A stretch of 64,000 nt of DNA from an uncultured Tateyamaria sp. (lineage in GTDB: Bacteria; Pseudomonadota; Alphaproteobacteria; Rhodobacterales; Rhodobacteraceae). This document shows positions 18,975-27,544 of this stretch, in pieces. The position numbers were made by a program, and so were the translations under genes. The stretch is from positions 357,001-421,000 of the forward strand of contig NZ_CANMBJ010000006.1 in assembly GCF_947496075.1 (NCBI RefSeq), read 5' to 3'. Each line of letters starts with the position of its first letter. Position 1 is the stretch's first letter. The notes below the pieces were generated by a model, which saw only the letters and a list, made by a program, of their open reading frames with translations, was not told the origin of the DNA and made no database searches.

Positions 18975-20177
18975 ATGTCGTTATTTGGACCATTCCACGC
19001 AGGTCACGCAGGTCACGCAGGGCATGCCGGACATGCTGGTCACGCCGGTCATGCAGGGCATGCCGGGCACGCCGGACACGCGGGTCACGCAGGCCATGCT
19101 GGGCACGCAGGCCATGCTGGGCACGCGGGTCATGCGGGCCATGCCGGGCAAACAGGCGTCTATGCGGCGGGCGGGGCAGTACAAGCCAGTACCATGGCCG
19201 TTGTTCACCTTGCCGGGACTGATGATTTCCCTGTGTTTGGTGGCGGGACATTGACGCCGAACGCAACCGATCACATGGGCCGCTACGGGCAGGATGTGCG
19301 GTCGATGTTGCTGACCATGGAGTTCCTGGAAGGATTTAGATCGGTCTATACCCCAGAGCCGGATGCAGGCCGTTTGTCGTTGTCTTGGGCGGGGACAGAC
19401 TTTGCCAGTTTTGTGCCAGCCTCTGCCGAAACGTTGGCCACGCAGGTCAATCTGGTCCGCTACTATCTGGATCAGCGGGGCGACCGCGGTGCAGAGATCG
19501 TCGCCCAGACCGGTGGCGTCACCGAGTTTTTTGCGCCCATCATCGCCTTGCCAGCCGCCCGTTCGAAGCATCTGACCGAATTGCTGCAGTTCGTTCAGCA
19601 TCTGGCGGGCCTGTGTTCGATGCCGGCCAAGCATGCCCTTGCCTGCCGCCGGCCTGATGAGTTGGACAGTCGCCTGGTTCCGCTGATCCCGACACCGTCC
19701 CATGGCAGCCTGCCAAGTGGTCATGCGACCCAGGCTTCGGCCATTTCAACCGTGCTGGTGACTTTGCTCGAGGCGGCAGACCCGGGTATCAGCCATGTGG
19801 CCGAGCGCCGGGACATGATCCATGCCACAGGGCACCGTATTGCCGTGAACCGGACCGTTGCGGGTGTGCATTATCCTATCGACAGCGCCGCGGGTTTCAC
19901 GATTGGTATCAATGTTGGTCGCATCATTGCCGCTTTGGGCCAGAACGCTGACGCAGAGCTGCTGAAGTTTTCTTTTGATCCAAATGACACGGCGGCGCAG
20001 GGCGCGGATTTTATCCTGCGCGATGCGAAGGCTTTGTTCGACCCTGCGTCGACCACGCCGATTGCAGGTGTCAGCGTGGAGCGCGCGACTGTTGCGCCGC
20101 CATCGGCCGACAGCAAGTTCGCGTGGCTTTGGAGCCGCGCGCTGGACGACATCAACCACCTGCGCGCGTCGGCATGA
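18975..20177 (+). CDS. PAP2/vanadium haloperoxidase-like protein with 17 His-Ala-Gly repeats
   Basis: The 400-residue protein starts MSLFGPF and then carries 17 consecutive His-Ala-Gly triplets (bases ~18996-19148) before QTGVYAAGG. The C-terminal half has the acid-phosphatase/vanadium-haloperoxidase active-site set: Arg226 in CRRPDE, His250 in LPSGHATQAS, Arg293 and His299 in NRTVAGVHYPIDS (R-x5-H-x3-D). Characterised relatives are lipid or soluble phosphatases and haloperoxidases; which activity applies cannot be decided. There is no signal peptide or membrane helix. ATG 18975 follows GGGAGAGGGAA. The stop overlaps the start of the subtilase gene by ATGA. The histidine-rich repeat may bind metal, which is inference. 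Confidence 0.85.
   Translation: MSLFGPFHAGHAGHAGHAGHAGHAGHAGHAGHAGHAGHAGHAGHAGHAGHAGHAGHAGQTGVYAAGGAVQASTMAVVHLAGTDDFPVFGGGTLTPNATDHMGRYGQDVRSMLLTMEFLEGFRSVYTPEPDAGRLSLSWAGTDFASFVPASAETLATQVNLVRYYLDQRGDRGAEIVAQTGGVTEFFAPIIALPAARSKHLTELLQFVQHLAGLCSMPAKHALACRRPDELDSRLVPLIPTPSHGSLPSGHATQASAISTVLVTLLEAADPGISHVAERRDMIHATGHRIAVNRTVAGVHYPIDSAAGFTIGINVGRIIAALGQNADAELLKFSFDPNDTAAQGADFILRDAKALFDPASTTPIAGVSVERATVAPPSADSKFAWLWSRALDDINHLRASA
18996..19148 (+). repeat. 9-bp tandem repeat encoding (His-Ala-Gly)17
   Basis: Seventeen imperfect copies of CAYGCNGGN lie head to tail within the haloperoxidase-like gene, ending where the eighteenth unit becomes CAAACAGGC (Gln-Thr-Gly). The third codon positions vary between copies while the amino acids do not, so the peptide rather than the DNA appears to be under selection. 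Copy number is likely to vary between strains by slippage. Confidence 0.95.
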
Positions 20178-22324
20178 CCCCCGCGACAGCGCATGTGGAG
20201 TGCGCGGATGGTCCATACGAGGCATGGGTGTATGGGACGGGCAAGGGGTACAAACACCCGGGCCTGGACCGCGCATCGGATGCGCTGACGTGTGTCTTTG
20301 AAGCGTCTGAGCCGGTTGAGATGTGCGACATTCCCGGTCGTTGGAGCACGGACAAGGGCGAGGTTCTGACCCCTGTCCTGTGGACCGCACGAGGCTTCAA
20401 ATCACGCTTTGCGCCAGCCCTGTTTTTTGAAGACGACGCAGCACGCGGCGGCACTCCTGCTGGGCGCTTGCAGGGGTTCAATGCGTGTGTGGGGCAAACG
20501 GCTATTTCGACCCTCACCAGCCTGTCACCCGGACCGCGGATTGTCAGTCATGTGAACTACCCTGTGCGCGAGCAAACTGTGTTCTGCGACTGGGCGGACA
20601 GTGCTGAGCCAGACCCTGACAGTGATCCTGAAGGCATTGTTATTGTTGCGATCATCGATGACGGAATTCCGTTTGCCCATCGCAACTTCACCGATGCGGC
20701 AGGGCGGGGCACCCGCATCGATTATTGCTGGTCCCAATCTGCAACGCAGGCCGGACATCCGATGTTGTTTGGTCGGGAATATGACAAGGCGGCCATTGAT
20801 GCGCTCTATCAACAGTACGAGGGTGACGAGGGGGCGATCTATCATGCCGCAGGTCTGGCAGGCGGGGGCGACCCGAATGTCCGCAATCCGCTGGATCAGG
20901 CGTTTTCGCATGGGGCCCATGTTCTTGACAGTCTTGCGGGGCAAACACCTGGTAACGGTGAGGCCAAGCAGGACCGTGTCCATATCATAGCGGTGGACCT
21001 GCCCGCGATGGCGAGCGCGGAGACGTCGGGCTTTGGCAAGGACATGTTCGCGCTTTCGGCCATGCACTACATCTTTGATCGTGCCGAGCGTATTGCGGCG
21101 GCTTATGCAAAACCGGGCGCGCGGGTGCCGTTGATCGTGAACCTCAGCTATGGTCATTCGTCAGGTCCGCATGATGGCAACGGCGTGATCGAAGCCGCCT
21201 TTGACGAGATGATTGCCGCCCGCCGTGCGCATCACCCGACGGCTGTTGTTTTGCCATCGGGCAACATGTTCATGCAAAGCATCCATGCGGTGATGACCGA
21301 ACAACACTTTGCAGAGGCTGATGGTGCGGTGACGTTGGACTGGTTCCTGCCCCCTGATGACCGCACGTCGAGTTTTCTTGAAATCTGGTTCCCGGACGGT
21401 CTGACCCCGGATGATCTGAAGGTGGAGCTTGTGCCGCCAGCGCACGGGCTGATGGATGCGGGGCACTATGGGTTTCCCAGTGCAGATAAGGTTGCACATT
21501 CCCCAATCACCAAAGGGGATCAGCCTGTTGGGCAGCTTTCAACCCAGCAGTATCGTGATGGGCGATGGCGGCATGTGGTTGCCTTGGCGCCTACAGACGT
21601 TTTGGTGGATCAGGTGCCAGCGCCCGCGGGTCGTTGGATGGTCCGCGTGACCAAGACAATGGCGGGACCATTGCCGGGGTATACGGAAGGCCCTGACGGG
21701 CAATCCCTCGCTGGTGGGCTGCAATTCTGGATCCAGCGGGATGAAGACTTTGGCGGCGCTCGGTCTGGTGCACGTCAGAGCTATTTCATTGATCCCAAGA
21801 ACGCGCTTTATACCGACGATGGGCGACTGGCGGAAACGGACAGCCCAGGCGCGCTGGTGCGCCGGTTTGGCACTATGAGTGGCATGGCAACCGGGACGCA
21901 TGTGCTGCGTATTGGCGGATATGACGAAACCACGCTCCGCGCTGCGCGCTATAGCTGTGCGGGTTCGCTGCGATCCAAAGACGGAGATACAGTCCCTGCA
22001 GGTGCGCAGGTACAGCTTTCAGCTGCATCCGAGCGGTCGTTCACGCAGCCCGGTATCGTTGGCGCGGGGACGCGCAGCGGCACGTATATCGCGCAAAGCG
22101 GGACGTCTTCGGCGGCCCCTCAGGTTGCCCGTGCCTTGGCGGATGCCTTTCTGGACACGCCCGATGGCGAGATGAAGACGGTTGCCGACTATCTGGAGAA
22201 GCTTGATCTAAAGACCGGTACGGGTGATCCCAAAGGGCCTGATCGGCTGGGTCTGTTTGTGCTGCGCGCGCCGCATGTGTCCGGTTCTGATGATGAGCGG
22301 ATGCGGGTCGAGCGGATGGTGTAG
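20174..22324 (+). CDS. Subtilisin-like (S8) serine protease coupled to the haloperoxidase-like gene
   Basis: The 716-residue protein contains an S8 catalytic triad: Asp162 in IVAIIDDGIPFAHRNF, His246 in FSHGAHVLDSLAG and Ser645 in SGTSSAAPQVARAL. The oxyanion Asn is in VLPSGNMFM. About 400 residues separate His from Ser, longer than in minimal subtilases, implying an inserted domain. The first ~150 residues are an unrecognised N-terminal region. There is no signal peptide, so it may act in the cytosol or need another export route. ATG 20174 overlaps the upstream TGA, so the pair is translationally coupled. The biological target is unknown. Confidence 0.87.
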   Translation: MTPATAHVECADGPYEAWVYGTGKGYKHPGLDRASDALTCVFEASEPVEMCDIPGRWSTDKGEVLTPVLWTARGFKSRFAPALFFEDDAARGGTPAGRLQGFNACVGQTAISTLTSLSPGPRIVSHVNYPVREQTVFCDWADSAEPDPDSDPEGIVIVAIIDDGIPFAHRNFTDAAGRGTRIDYCWSQSATQAGHPMLFGREYDKAAIDALYQQYEGDEGAIYHAAGLAGGGDPNVRNPLDQAFSHGAHVLDSLAGQTPGNGEAKQDRVHIIAVDLPAMASAETSGFGKDMFALSAMHYIFDRAERIAAAYAKPGARVPLIVNLSYGHSSGPHDGNGVIEAAFDEMIAARRAHHPTAVVLPSGNMFMQSIHAVMTEQHFAEADGAVTLDWFLPPDDRTSSFLEIWFPDGLTPDDLKVELVPPAHGLMDAGHYGFPSADKVAHSPITKGDQPVGQLSTQQYRDGRWRHVVALAPTDVLVDQVPAPAGRWMVRVTKTMAGPLPGYTEGPDGQSLAGGLQFWIQRDEDFGGARSGARQSYFIDPKNALYTDDGRLAETDSPGALVRRFGTMSGMATGTHVLRIGGYDETTLRAARYSCAGSLRSKDGDTVPAGAQVQLSAASERSFTQPGIVGAGTRSGTYIAQSGTSSAAPQVARALADAFLDTPDGEMKTVADYLEKLDLKTGTGDPKGPDRLGLFVLRAPHVSGSDDERMRVERMV

Positions 22325-22367
22325 GCGCGATCAGCGTCTCGTTAGGTCGAGGTTTAGTGGCCGCGCG

Positions 22368-23066
22368 CTAGTCCTTGGCCGCGACGCAGGTGTCGAAGCC
22401 TTCGATGTCGCGGTCCTGACTGATCTTGTCCGAACAGGCCGTGACTTTTTGCACGCAGGTCACATCCAGTTTCGGGAACTGGCATGTGGTCATGGCCGCC
22501 AGGAGCGCCTGGGCAGCTGCGTCTTCCCACTCATCGCCCGCTGAGGCGCCTTCGATGGTGATGCCTATGGCTTGGGCGATGGGCGTACCGGAGGCGGCCA
22601 TGGACCATGTTGCGGCATGTTCACCGCCGTCCTTTAGCGTGAATGTTGCACTGATGCTGGGCGCTTCGATCATGTCGTGCAGCGTACCGAACGCAGGCGC
22701 TGTCCCCTCGCCATGCCAAAGCCGATTGCGCAAGGCGCGGCCCGTACTGGCCGCAAACTCGACCACGCGGCCCTGCTCCGTGCGGGCTTCGATCACCTTG
22801 GTATCGAACCCTTCGGGTGTGAGTGTCGCCACTTGCCCTTCATCGGCGATGTCACCTTTGTCGTCGGGTAGGGTGAAAAGTGCGTAAACCCGTCCGGCCG
22901 GGTTTCGATAGAGATGCAAGGTGGTGCCGTCGTCGGCGGTTGATACAGCCGCCTTGGTGTCAAACCCGTTGATTGGGTCGGTCCACGTGTCAACGAAAGT
23001 CCAGTCTGCCGCCGCAGGAGCGCCAAGCAGGCAAAGGGCGATGCAGCCAGCCTTAGCTGTCTTCAT
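22368..23066 (-). CDS. Hypothetical periplasmic protein, 232 aa
   Basis: No family recognised with confidence. A signal peptide (MKTAKAGCIALCLLGAPAAA) is followed by a mature domain beginning DWTFVDTWTDPINGF. Mature cysteines lie in TTCQFPKLDVTCVQKVTAC near the C-terminus and could form disulphides. The gene overlaps the 3' end of the MORN-repeat gene by 14 bases on the same strand, so the two secreted proteins are co-expressed. It converges with the subtilase gene across 43 bases. Confidence 0.72.
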   Translation of the reverse strand: MKTAKAGCIALCLLGAPAAADWTFVDTWTDPINGFDTKAAVSTADDGTTLHLYRNPAGRVYALFTLPDDKGDIADEGQVATLTPEGFDTKVIEARTEQGRVVEFAASTGRALRNRLWHGEGTAPAFGTLHDMIEAPSISATFTLKDGGEHAATWSMAASGTPIAQAIGITIEGASAGDEWEDAAAQALLAAMTTCQFPKLDVTCVQKVTACSDKISQDRDIEGFDTCVAAKD

Positions 23067-24447
23067 TCAGCGCACCACTTTCCCATTCACCTGTTGCCTC
23101 TTCGCCAGTGGCGTACCGCATGGTGCCCGTGCCCTGCCGCTTGCCGTTCTTGAACATCCCTTCGTACACATCGCCGCTGGCATAGGTGGCAACGCCCTGA
23201 CCGTTGATTTCGCCCTGTTGCCACGCACCCTCGTAAGTGAACCCCGAGGCCATCACAATCTTGCCCGTGCCGTGGCGCTGACCATCCTGAAACTGGCCGG
23301 TATATACAGTGCCATCAGGATACGTGGCCGTGCCTGTGCCCTGCCGCTTGCCGTCCACCCATTCGCCTTCATAGCGGTAGCCGTCGGCATAGGTCATCAC
23401 GCCGGTGCCGTGGTTGCGCGCGTTCTTGAACCCGCCTTCATACGTGATGCCATTGGCATAGGTGATCTTGCCCTGACCTTCGATCACCCCGGCAATCCAG
23501 TCCCCATCGAACACCGAGCCGTCCGTATAGCTGATCTTGCCCTCGCCCTGCGGCAGATCGTCGGCAAATTGGCCTTCGTAGACGGAGCCATCCGGATAAG
23601 TGACACGCCCTGTGCCTTCGATCTGCCCCTCGGCCCATTGGCCGATATAGGTGTAGCCGTCATTGCCGATGAATGTGCCCTGACCATGGCGGCGGTCATC
23701 GTTGAATTGACCATCGTAGACATCGCCATTGGCATAGGTCACGCGGCCCTTGCCAGCGCGTTTGCCCGACACAAGGTCCCCCTCGTACACATCGCCGTTG
23801 GGCTGGGTGAGTGTTCCGACACCGTCAATCTGCCCCTCGGCCCAAAGACCGACATATACCAGACCATCGGGCGTAGTCAGCTTGCCCTCGCCCTGGCGTT
23901 TGCCCGCTTCGATCTGGCCATCATAGACAGAGCCATCGGGGTAGGTAATCACGCCCATCCCCTGCTTGATCCCGTCGATCCAGTCGCCTTTGTATTCATA
24001 GCCGCCGGGTGATTGCATGACGCCTTTGCCGTGGTGCTTGGCGTTGCGGAAGGTGCCTTCATAGCGGACGCCGTTGGCGTAGAGGGCCACGCCGTCACCA
24101 ACAATCGCGCCGGTTTGCCATTCACCTTCATAGGTGCCGCCATCGGCAAAGGTGATCTTGCCAAACCCTTCGGGTTTGCCCTTGGCAAATGCGCCTTCAT
24201 AGACAGAGCCGTTGGGGAACCGTGCAGTGCCCTCGCCCTTGATCTCTCCGTCAATCCATTCACCGGAATACTCGTAGCCATTGGGCAGCCGGTAGGTGCC
24301 TTGACCATGCTGGAGGCCGCCGCGGAATGTGCCCTCGTACACGCCACCATCATCGTATTGCTTGGTCAGCACTGTGCCTGATTGGGCCAGCACCGCGCCG
24401 GGCAAAAGGCATAGGCAGAAGATCAGACCGCGTACGGGCGTGGACAT
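23053..24447 (-). CDS. Secreted MORN-repeat protein with about 18 repeats
   Basis: After a signal peptide (MSTPVRGLIFCLCLLPGAVLAQ) the 464-residue protein consists almost entirely of ~18 tandem 23-residue MORN motifs of the form GxxYxGxxxxGxxxGxGxxxYxx, for example GSVYEGQFADDLPQGEGKISY and GYRYEGEWVDGKRQGTGTATY. MORN arrays form elongated beta structures and are often described as lipid- or protein-binding surfaces. In bacteria the role is poorly known. It is the first gene of a pair with the overlapping hypothetical secreted protein. It is divergent from nadE across 222 bases that hold a double hairpin. Confidence 0.93.
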   Translation of the reverse strand: MSTPVRGLIFCLCLLPGAVLAQSGTVLTKQYDDGGVYEGTFRGGLQHGQGTYRLPNGYEYSGEWIDGEIKGEGTARFPNGSVYEGAFAKGKPEGFGKITFADGGTYEGEWQTGAIVGDGVALYANGVRYEGTFRNAKHHGKGVMQSPGGYEYKGDWIDGIKQGMGVITYPDGSVYDGQIEAGKRQGEGKLTTPDGLVYVGLWAEGQIDGVGTLTQPNGDVYEGDLVSGKRAGKGRVTYANGDVYDGQFNDDRRHGQGTFIGNDGYTYIGQWAEGQIEGTGRVTYPDGSVYEGQFADDLPQGEGKISYTDGSVFDGDWIAGVIEGQGKITYANGITYEGGFKNARNHGTGVMTYADGYRYEGEWVDGKRQGTGTATYPDGTVYTGQFQDGQRHGTGKIVMASGFTYEGAWQQGEINGQGVATYASGDVYEGMFKNGKRQGTGTMRYATGEEATGEWESGALNEDS

Positions 24448-24537
24448 GGCTCACCTCTCAGATTCGTTGGCTTGCCCCGTGAGAGGCAAGCGCCGTGAGG
24501 GTAAGACAGGGGGGCGCAAGGGGCAATGGGCTTAAGG

Positions 24538-24585
24538 CTCTGCGCCCGTGCTTCGCGTGCAGAGAGAAAATTCTGCGAATTTTCT
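24538..24585. repeat. Double hairpin between the MORN gene and nadE
   Basis: CTCTGC at 24538-24543 pairs with GCAGAG at 24559-24564, and immediately next AGAAAATTC-TGC-GAATTTTCT at 24565-24585 forms a perfect 9-bp stem. The element sits between divergently transcribed genes, where a terminator is not needed, so an operator or a mobile REP-type repeat is more likely. Confidence 0.6.
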
Positions 24586-24669
24586 TGGCCGATTGGCCGC
24601 GATGTCGCGCATGGGTTCCCTCTGTCCTGCTTTCTGCTACATCAGCCAAGACGTTGAAGGAGCGCCAAG

Positions 24670-26328
24670 ATGGCCGACACATTCCGTATCACACTGGGAC
24701 AGTTGAACCCGATTGTCGGGGACATTCCCGGCAATGCGGCCAAGGCACGTGCCACATGGGAGGCGGGCCGCGACGCAGGTGCCGATCTGGTCGCTTTACC
24801 GGAGATGTTCATAGCGGGCTACAATGCGCAGGACCTTGTGATGAAGCCTGTCTTTCACACGGCGGCGATGGCGGCGGTCGAGGCCTTGGCGACAGACTGT
24901 GCTGATGGACCGGCCTTGGCCATTGGTTGCCCATGGACAGAAGGGACGGAGCTGTACAACGCCTATCTCATCTGTCGCGGGGGCAAGATCGTCAGCCGTT
25001 TGCTCAAGCACAACCTGCCGAATGAGACGGTCTTTGATGAAGTGCGCGTCTTTGATGCTGGACCTTTGGGTGGTCCCTATTCCGTCGGAAACACACGTGT
25101 CGGCAGCCCGATCTGCGAGGATGCCTGGCACCCCGAAGTGGCTGAGACCCTGCAGGAAACGGGTGCCGAGTTTCTGCTGGTGCCGAATGGGTCGCCCTAC
25201 TATCGCGGCAAATATGAGACCCGCCTGAACCACATGGTGTCGCGCGTGGTCGAGACGGGTTTGCCGCTGATCTACCTCAACATGGTGGGTGGTCAGGATG
25301 ATCAGGTGTTCGACGGCGGCAGTTTTGCGCTGAACCCCGGTGGTGCGCTGGCGGTGCAACTACCTGTGTATGACGAGATGGTTGCGCATGTTGACCTTGA
25401 GCGCGGTCCGGAAGGCTGGCGTGTTCAGACCGGTGAAATTGCCACCCACCCGGATGAGTGGGAGCAGGATTACCGCGTCATGGTCACATCCCTGCGGGAC
25501 TATTGCGGCAAGACCGGGTTCAAGAAGGTTTTGCTGGGCTTGTCTGGTGGTGTGGATTCAGCGCTCGTGGCCACCATTGCCGCTGATGCCTTGGGGCCGG
25601 AGAATGTGCGGTGCGTGATGCTGCCTTCGGAATACACGTCGCCTCATAGCCTTGAGGATGCGGAAGCCTGCGCCAAGGCGTTGGGTTGCCACTATGACTA
25701 TGTACCAATTGCCGACACACGCGCAGCTGTGACGTCGACCCTTGCCCCCTTGTTTGAGGGTCTTGACGAGGGGCTGACCGAAGAAAACATCCAGAGCCGC
25801 ATCCGCGGTCTGCTGCTCATGGCCTTGTCCAACAAGTTTGGCGAGATGCTGTTGACCACTGGCAACAAATCCGAGGTGGCTGTCGGCTATGCCACGATCT
25901 ATGGCGACATGGCGGGGGGCTACAATCCGATCAAGGATCTTTACAAGACCCGCGTGTTCGAGACGTGCCGCTGGCGCAATGCCAACCACCGGGACTGGAT
26001 GATGGGGAACGCTGGTGAGGTGATCCCGGATCGCATCATCACCAAACCACCCAGCGCGGAGCTGCGCGAGGATCAGAAGGACAGCGACAGCCTGCCGGAT
26101 TACCCAGATCTGGATCGGCTGTTGGACATTCTGGTGGATCAGGACGGATCGATTGCGGATTGCGTGGCGGCAGGTTTCGATGCCGATGTTGCGCGCAAGG
26201 TCGAGCGGTTGATTTACCTCAGCGAATACAAACGCTTCCAATCCGCGCCCGGTGCACGCCTGACAAAGCGGGCGTTCTGGCTGGATCGTCGTTACCCAAT
26301 CGTGAACCGGTGGCGCGATCCCAGCTGA
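24670..26328 (+). CDS. nadE: Glutamine-dependent NAD+ synthetase
   Basis: The 552-residue enzyme has an N-terminal nitrilase-type glutaminase domain with the catalytic triad Glu45, Lys113 and Cys149 (GSPICEDAW). The C-terminal ATP-dependent synthetase domain carries the PP-loop SGGVDS at residues ~292-297. It amidates deamido-NAD+ to NAD+, the last step of NAD synthesis, using glutamine. The length and two-domain order fit the glutamine-dependent class. ATG 24670 follows GAAGGAGCGCCAAG, a good ribosome site. It appears to be transcribed alone. Confidence 0.97.
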   Translation: MADTFRITLGQLNPIVGDIPGNAAKARATWEAGRDAGADLVALPEMFIAGYNAQDLVMKPVFHTAAMAAVEALATDCADGPALAIGCPWTEGTELYNAYLICRGGKIVSRLLKHNLPNETVFDEVRVFDAGPLGGPYSVGNTRVGSPICEDAWHPEVAETLQETGAEFLLVPNGSPYYRGKYETRLNHMVSRVVETGLPLIYLNMVGGQDDQVFDGGSFALNPGGALAVQLPVYDEMVAHVDLERGPEGWRVQTGEIATHPDEWEQDYRVMVTSLRDYCGKTGFKKVLLGLSGGVDSALVATIAADALGPENVRCVMLPSEYTSPHSLEDAEACAKALGCHYDYVPIADTRAAVTSTLAPLFEGLDEGLTEENIQSRIRGLLLMALSNKFGEMLLTTGNKSEVAVGYATIYGDMAGGYNPIKDLYKTRVFETCRWRNANHRDWMMGNAGEVIPDRIITKPPSAELREDQKDSDSLPDYPDLDRLLDILVDQDGSIADCVAAGFDADVARKVERLIYLSEYKRFQSAPGARLTKRAFWLDRRYPIVNRWRDPS

Positions 26329-26429
26329 TTTTGTGCGAATTGTTGGCAGAATTCGCTTTGAAAGGCCGACTGATTTAACGCAACCGAAGCACCAAATGGG
26401 TTTTGTTGCGCGCGAAAGGATCGCGCGCG

Positions 26430-27461
26430 ATGTCGTTTACATTCTATGCCGAAGACAATGAGTTTGCCGCTTCAACCGGCAGCAACGTGAACGCTGGTGG
26501 CGACACAAGCACGTTCGACTATCCGCCGACGTCCACAAAGAACTTGATCATCACATCCCACGCGGATGACGACGAACCGCGTCTGTTCGAAGTAGGCGAA
26601 ACCTATTCCATTTCCTTTGGTGGAAATGGGGGCACGACGCTTGAAGATGCGACCGTGATCCGAAGTGATACGCTTTATGAAAACGAGGGTGCGGTCGTTT
26701 TTGAGGGGACAAACCCGCAAGGTGAAACCGTGCAGGTGGTTTGGTCGCCGAATTTTGATCTTGAAGAGTGGTACTTCGATAATTTCAGTGGGGGGCAATC
26801 ACCCGGTTTCTACACCTATGATCGTGTCGATGGAGACTATGGATTTGCGTGCTTTGTCAGCGGGACACTGATTGACACGGTAAGCGGCCCGAAGCCCGTG
26901 GAACAGATCGTGCCTGGCGATCTGGTGCCGACCAAGGATGGCAATGTGGAACCCGTTCTGTGGGCGGCCAGGTCGACGGTGCCCGGACTGGGGCGCGCAG
27001 CCCCGATTACGTTGGATGCCGGTGTCTTGGACGCGCGGTCGCCGGTCGTCGTGTCGCCGCAGCACCGCGTGCTGATCAGTGATCCGCGATGTGAGGCGCA
27101 TTTCGGAGTGCCCGAGGTCTTTGTCGCCGCTGGTCACCTTGTGGATGGACAGCGCGTGCGTCGGGAAAGCCGCAAGCTTGTTACCTATCACCATCTGCTG
27201 TTCGAAGCGCACGAGGTGATCTGCTCGGACGGGCTGCACAGTGAAAGCCTGCTTCTGGGGGAGGATATGCGCGGTGTGATGTCGAAGGTAGCGCATAGGC
27301 AGTTTCAAGCAGATTTCGGCGGTCGCTTCCCCACGCGTCGGGCGCAAGTCATGGCACGCCAGGCACTTCGGAAGCGCGATGCGCCGCTGATACGGCAGTG
27401 GCTTGGCCTGCAGCCAAGTGATTCAACGGCCCAACCGCCCAGCTTTTTCTATGCAGCCTGA
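26430..27461 (+). CDS. Hint-domain (hedgehog/intein-type) protein
   Basis: The 343-residue protein has an N-terminal beta-rich region of ~135 residues (MSFTFYAEDNEFAAS) and then a Hint domain starting at Cys141 in FACFVSGTLIDTVSGPKPVEQIVPGD. The conserved PVVVSPQHRVLI block follows, and YHHLLFEAHEVI near residues 240-251. Hint domains catalyse acyl shifts at the first Cys and are common in Rhodobacteraceae, often in exported calcium-binding-type proteins. Here no intein C-terminal HN+C is evident, so protein splicing is not predicted. ATG 26430 follows AAAGGATCGCGCGCG. There is no N-terminal signal peptide. Confidence 0.88.
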   Translation: MSFTFYAEDNEFAASTGSNVNAGGDTSTFDYPPTSTKNLIITSHADDDEPRLFEVGETYSISFGGNGGTTLEDATVIRSDTLYENEGAVVFEGTNPQGETVQVVWSPNFDLEEWYFDNFSGGQSPGFYTYDRVDGDYGFACFVSGTLIDTVSGPKPVEQIVPGDLVPTKDGNVEPVLWAARSTVPGLGRAAPITLDAGVLDARSPVVVSPQHRVLISDPRCEAHFGVPEVFVAAGHLVDGQRVRRESRKLVTYHHLLFEAHEVICSDGLHSESLLLGEDMRGVMSKVAHRQFQADFGGRFPTRRAQVMARQALRKRDAPLIRQWLGLQPSDSTAQPPSFFYAA

Positions 27462-27544
27462 ACTTGCCAACACGCGCATGTGAATTGTGCAATCGGTTCG
27501 GCTTGCCATTGTGGCAACGACAGTCACCGATTGGAGTAGTTGCA

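Noticed and set aside
18996-19148. The 9-bp tandem array as a CRISPR or DNA-level regulatory repeat
   Set aside because: There are no spacers, the unit is exactly three codons, and the copies vary only at synonymous positions inside a coding frame.
24670-26328. Possible horizontal origin of nadE because of the hairpins upstream
   Set aside because: Codon use and composition match the neighbours, and the enzyme is a normal core gene.
26430-27461. Intein within a host protein
   Set aside because: The Hint domain lies near the C-terminus with no downstream extein or HN-Cys/Ser junction visible.
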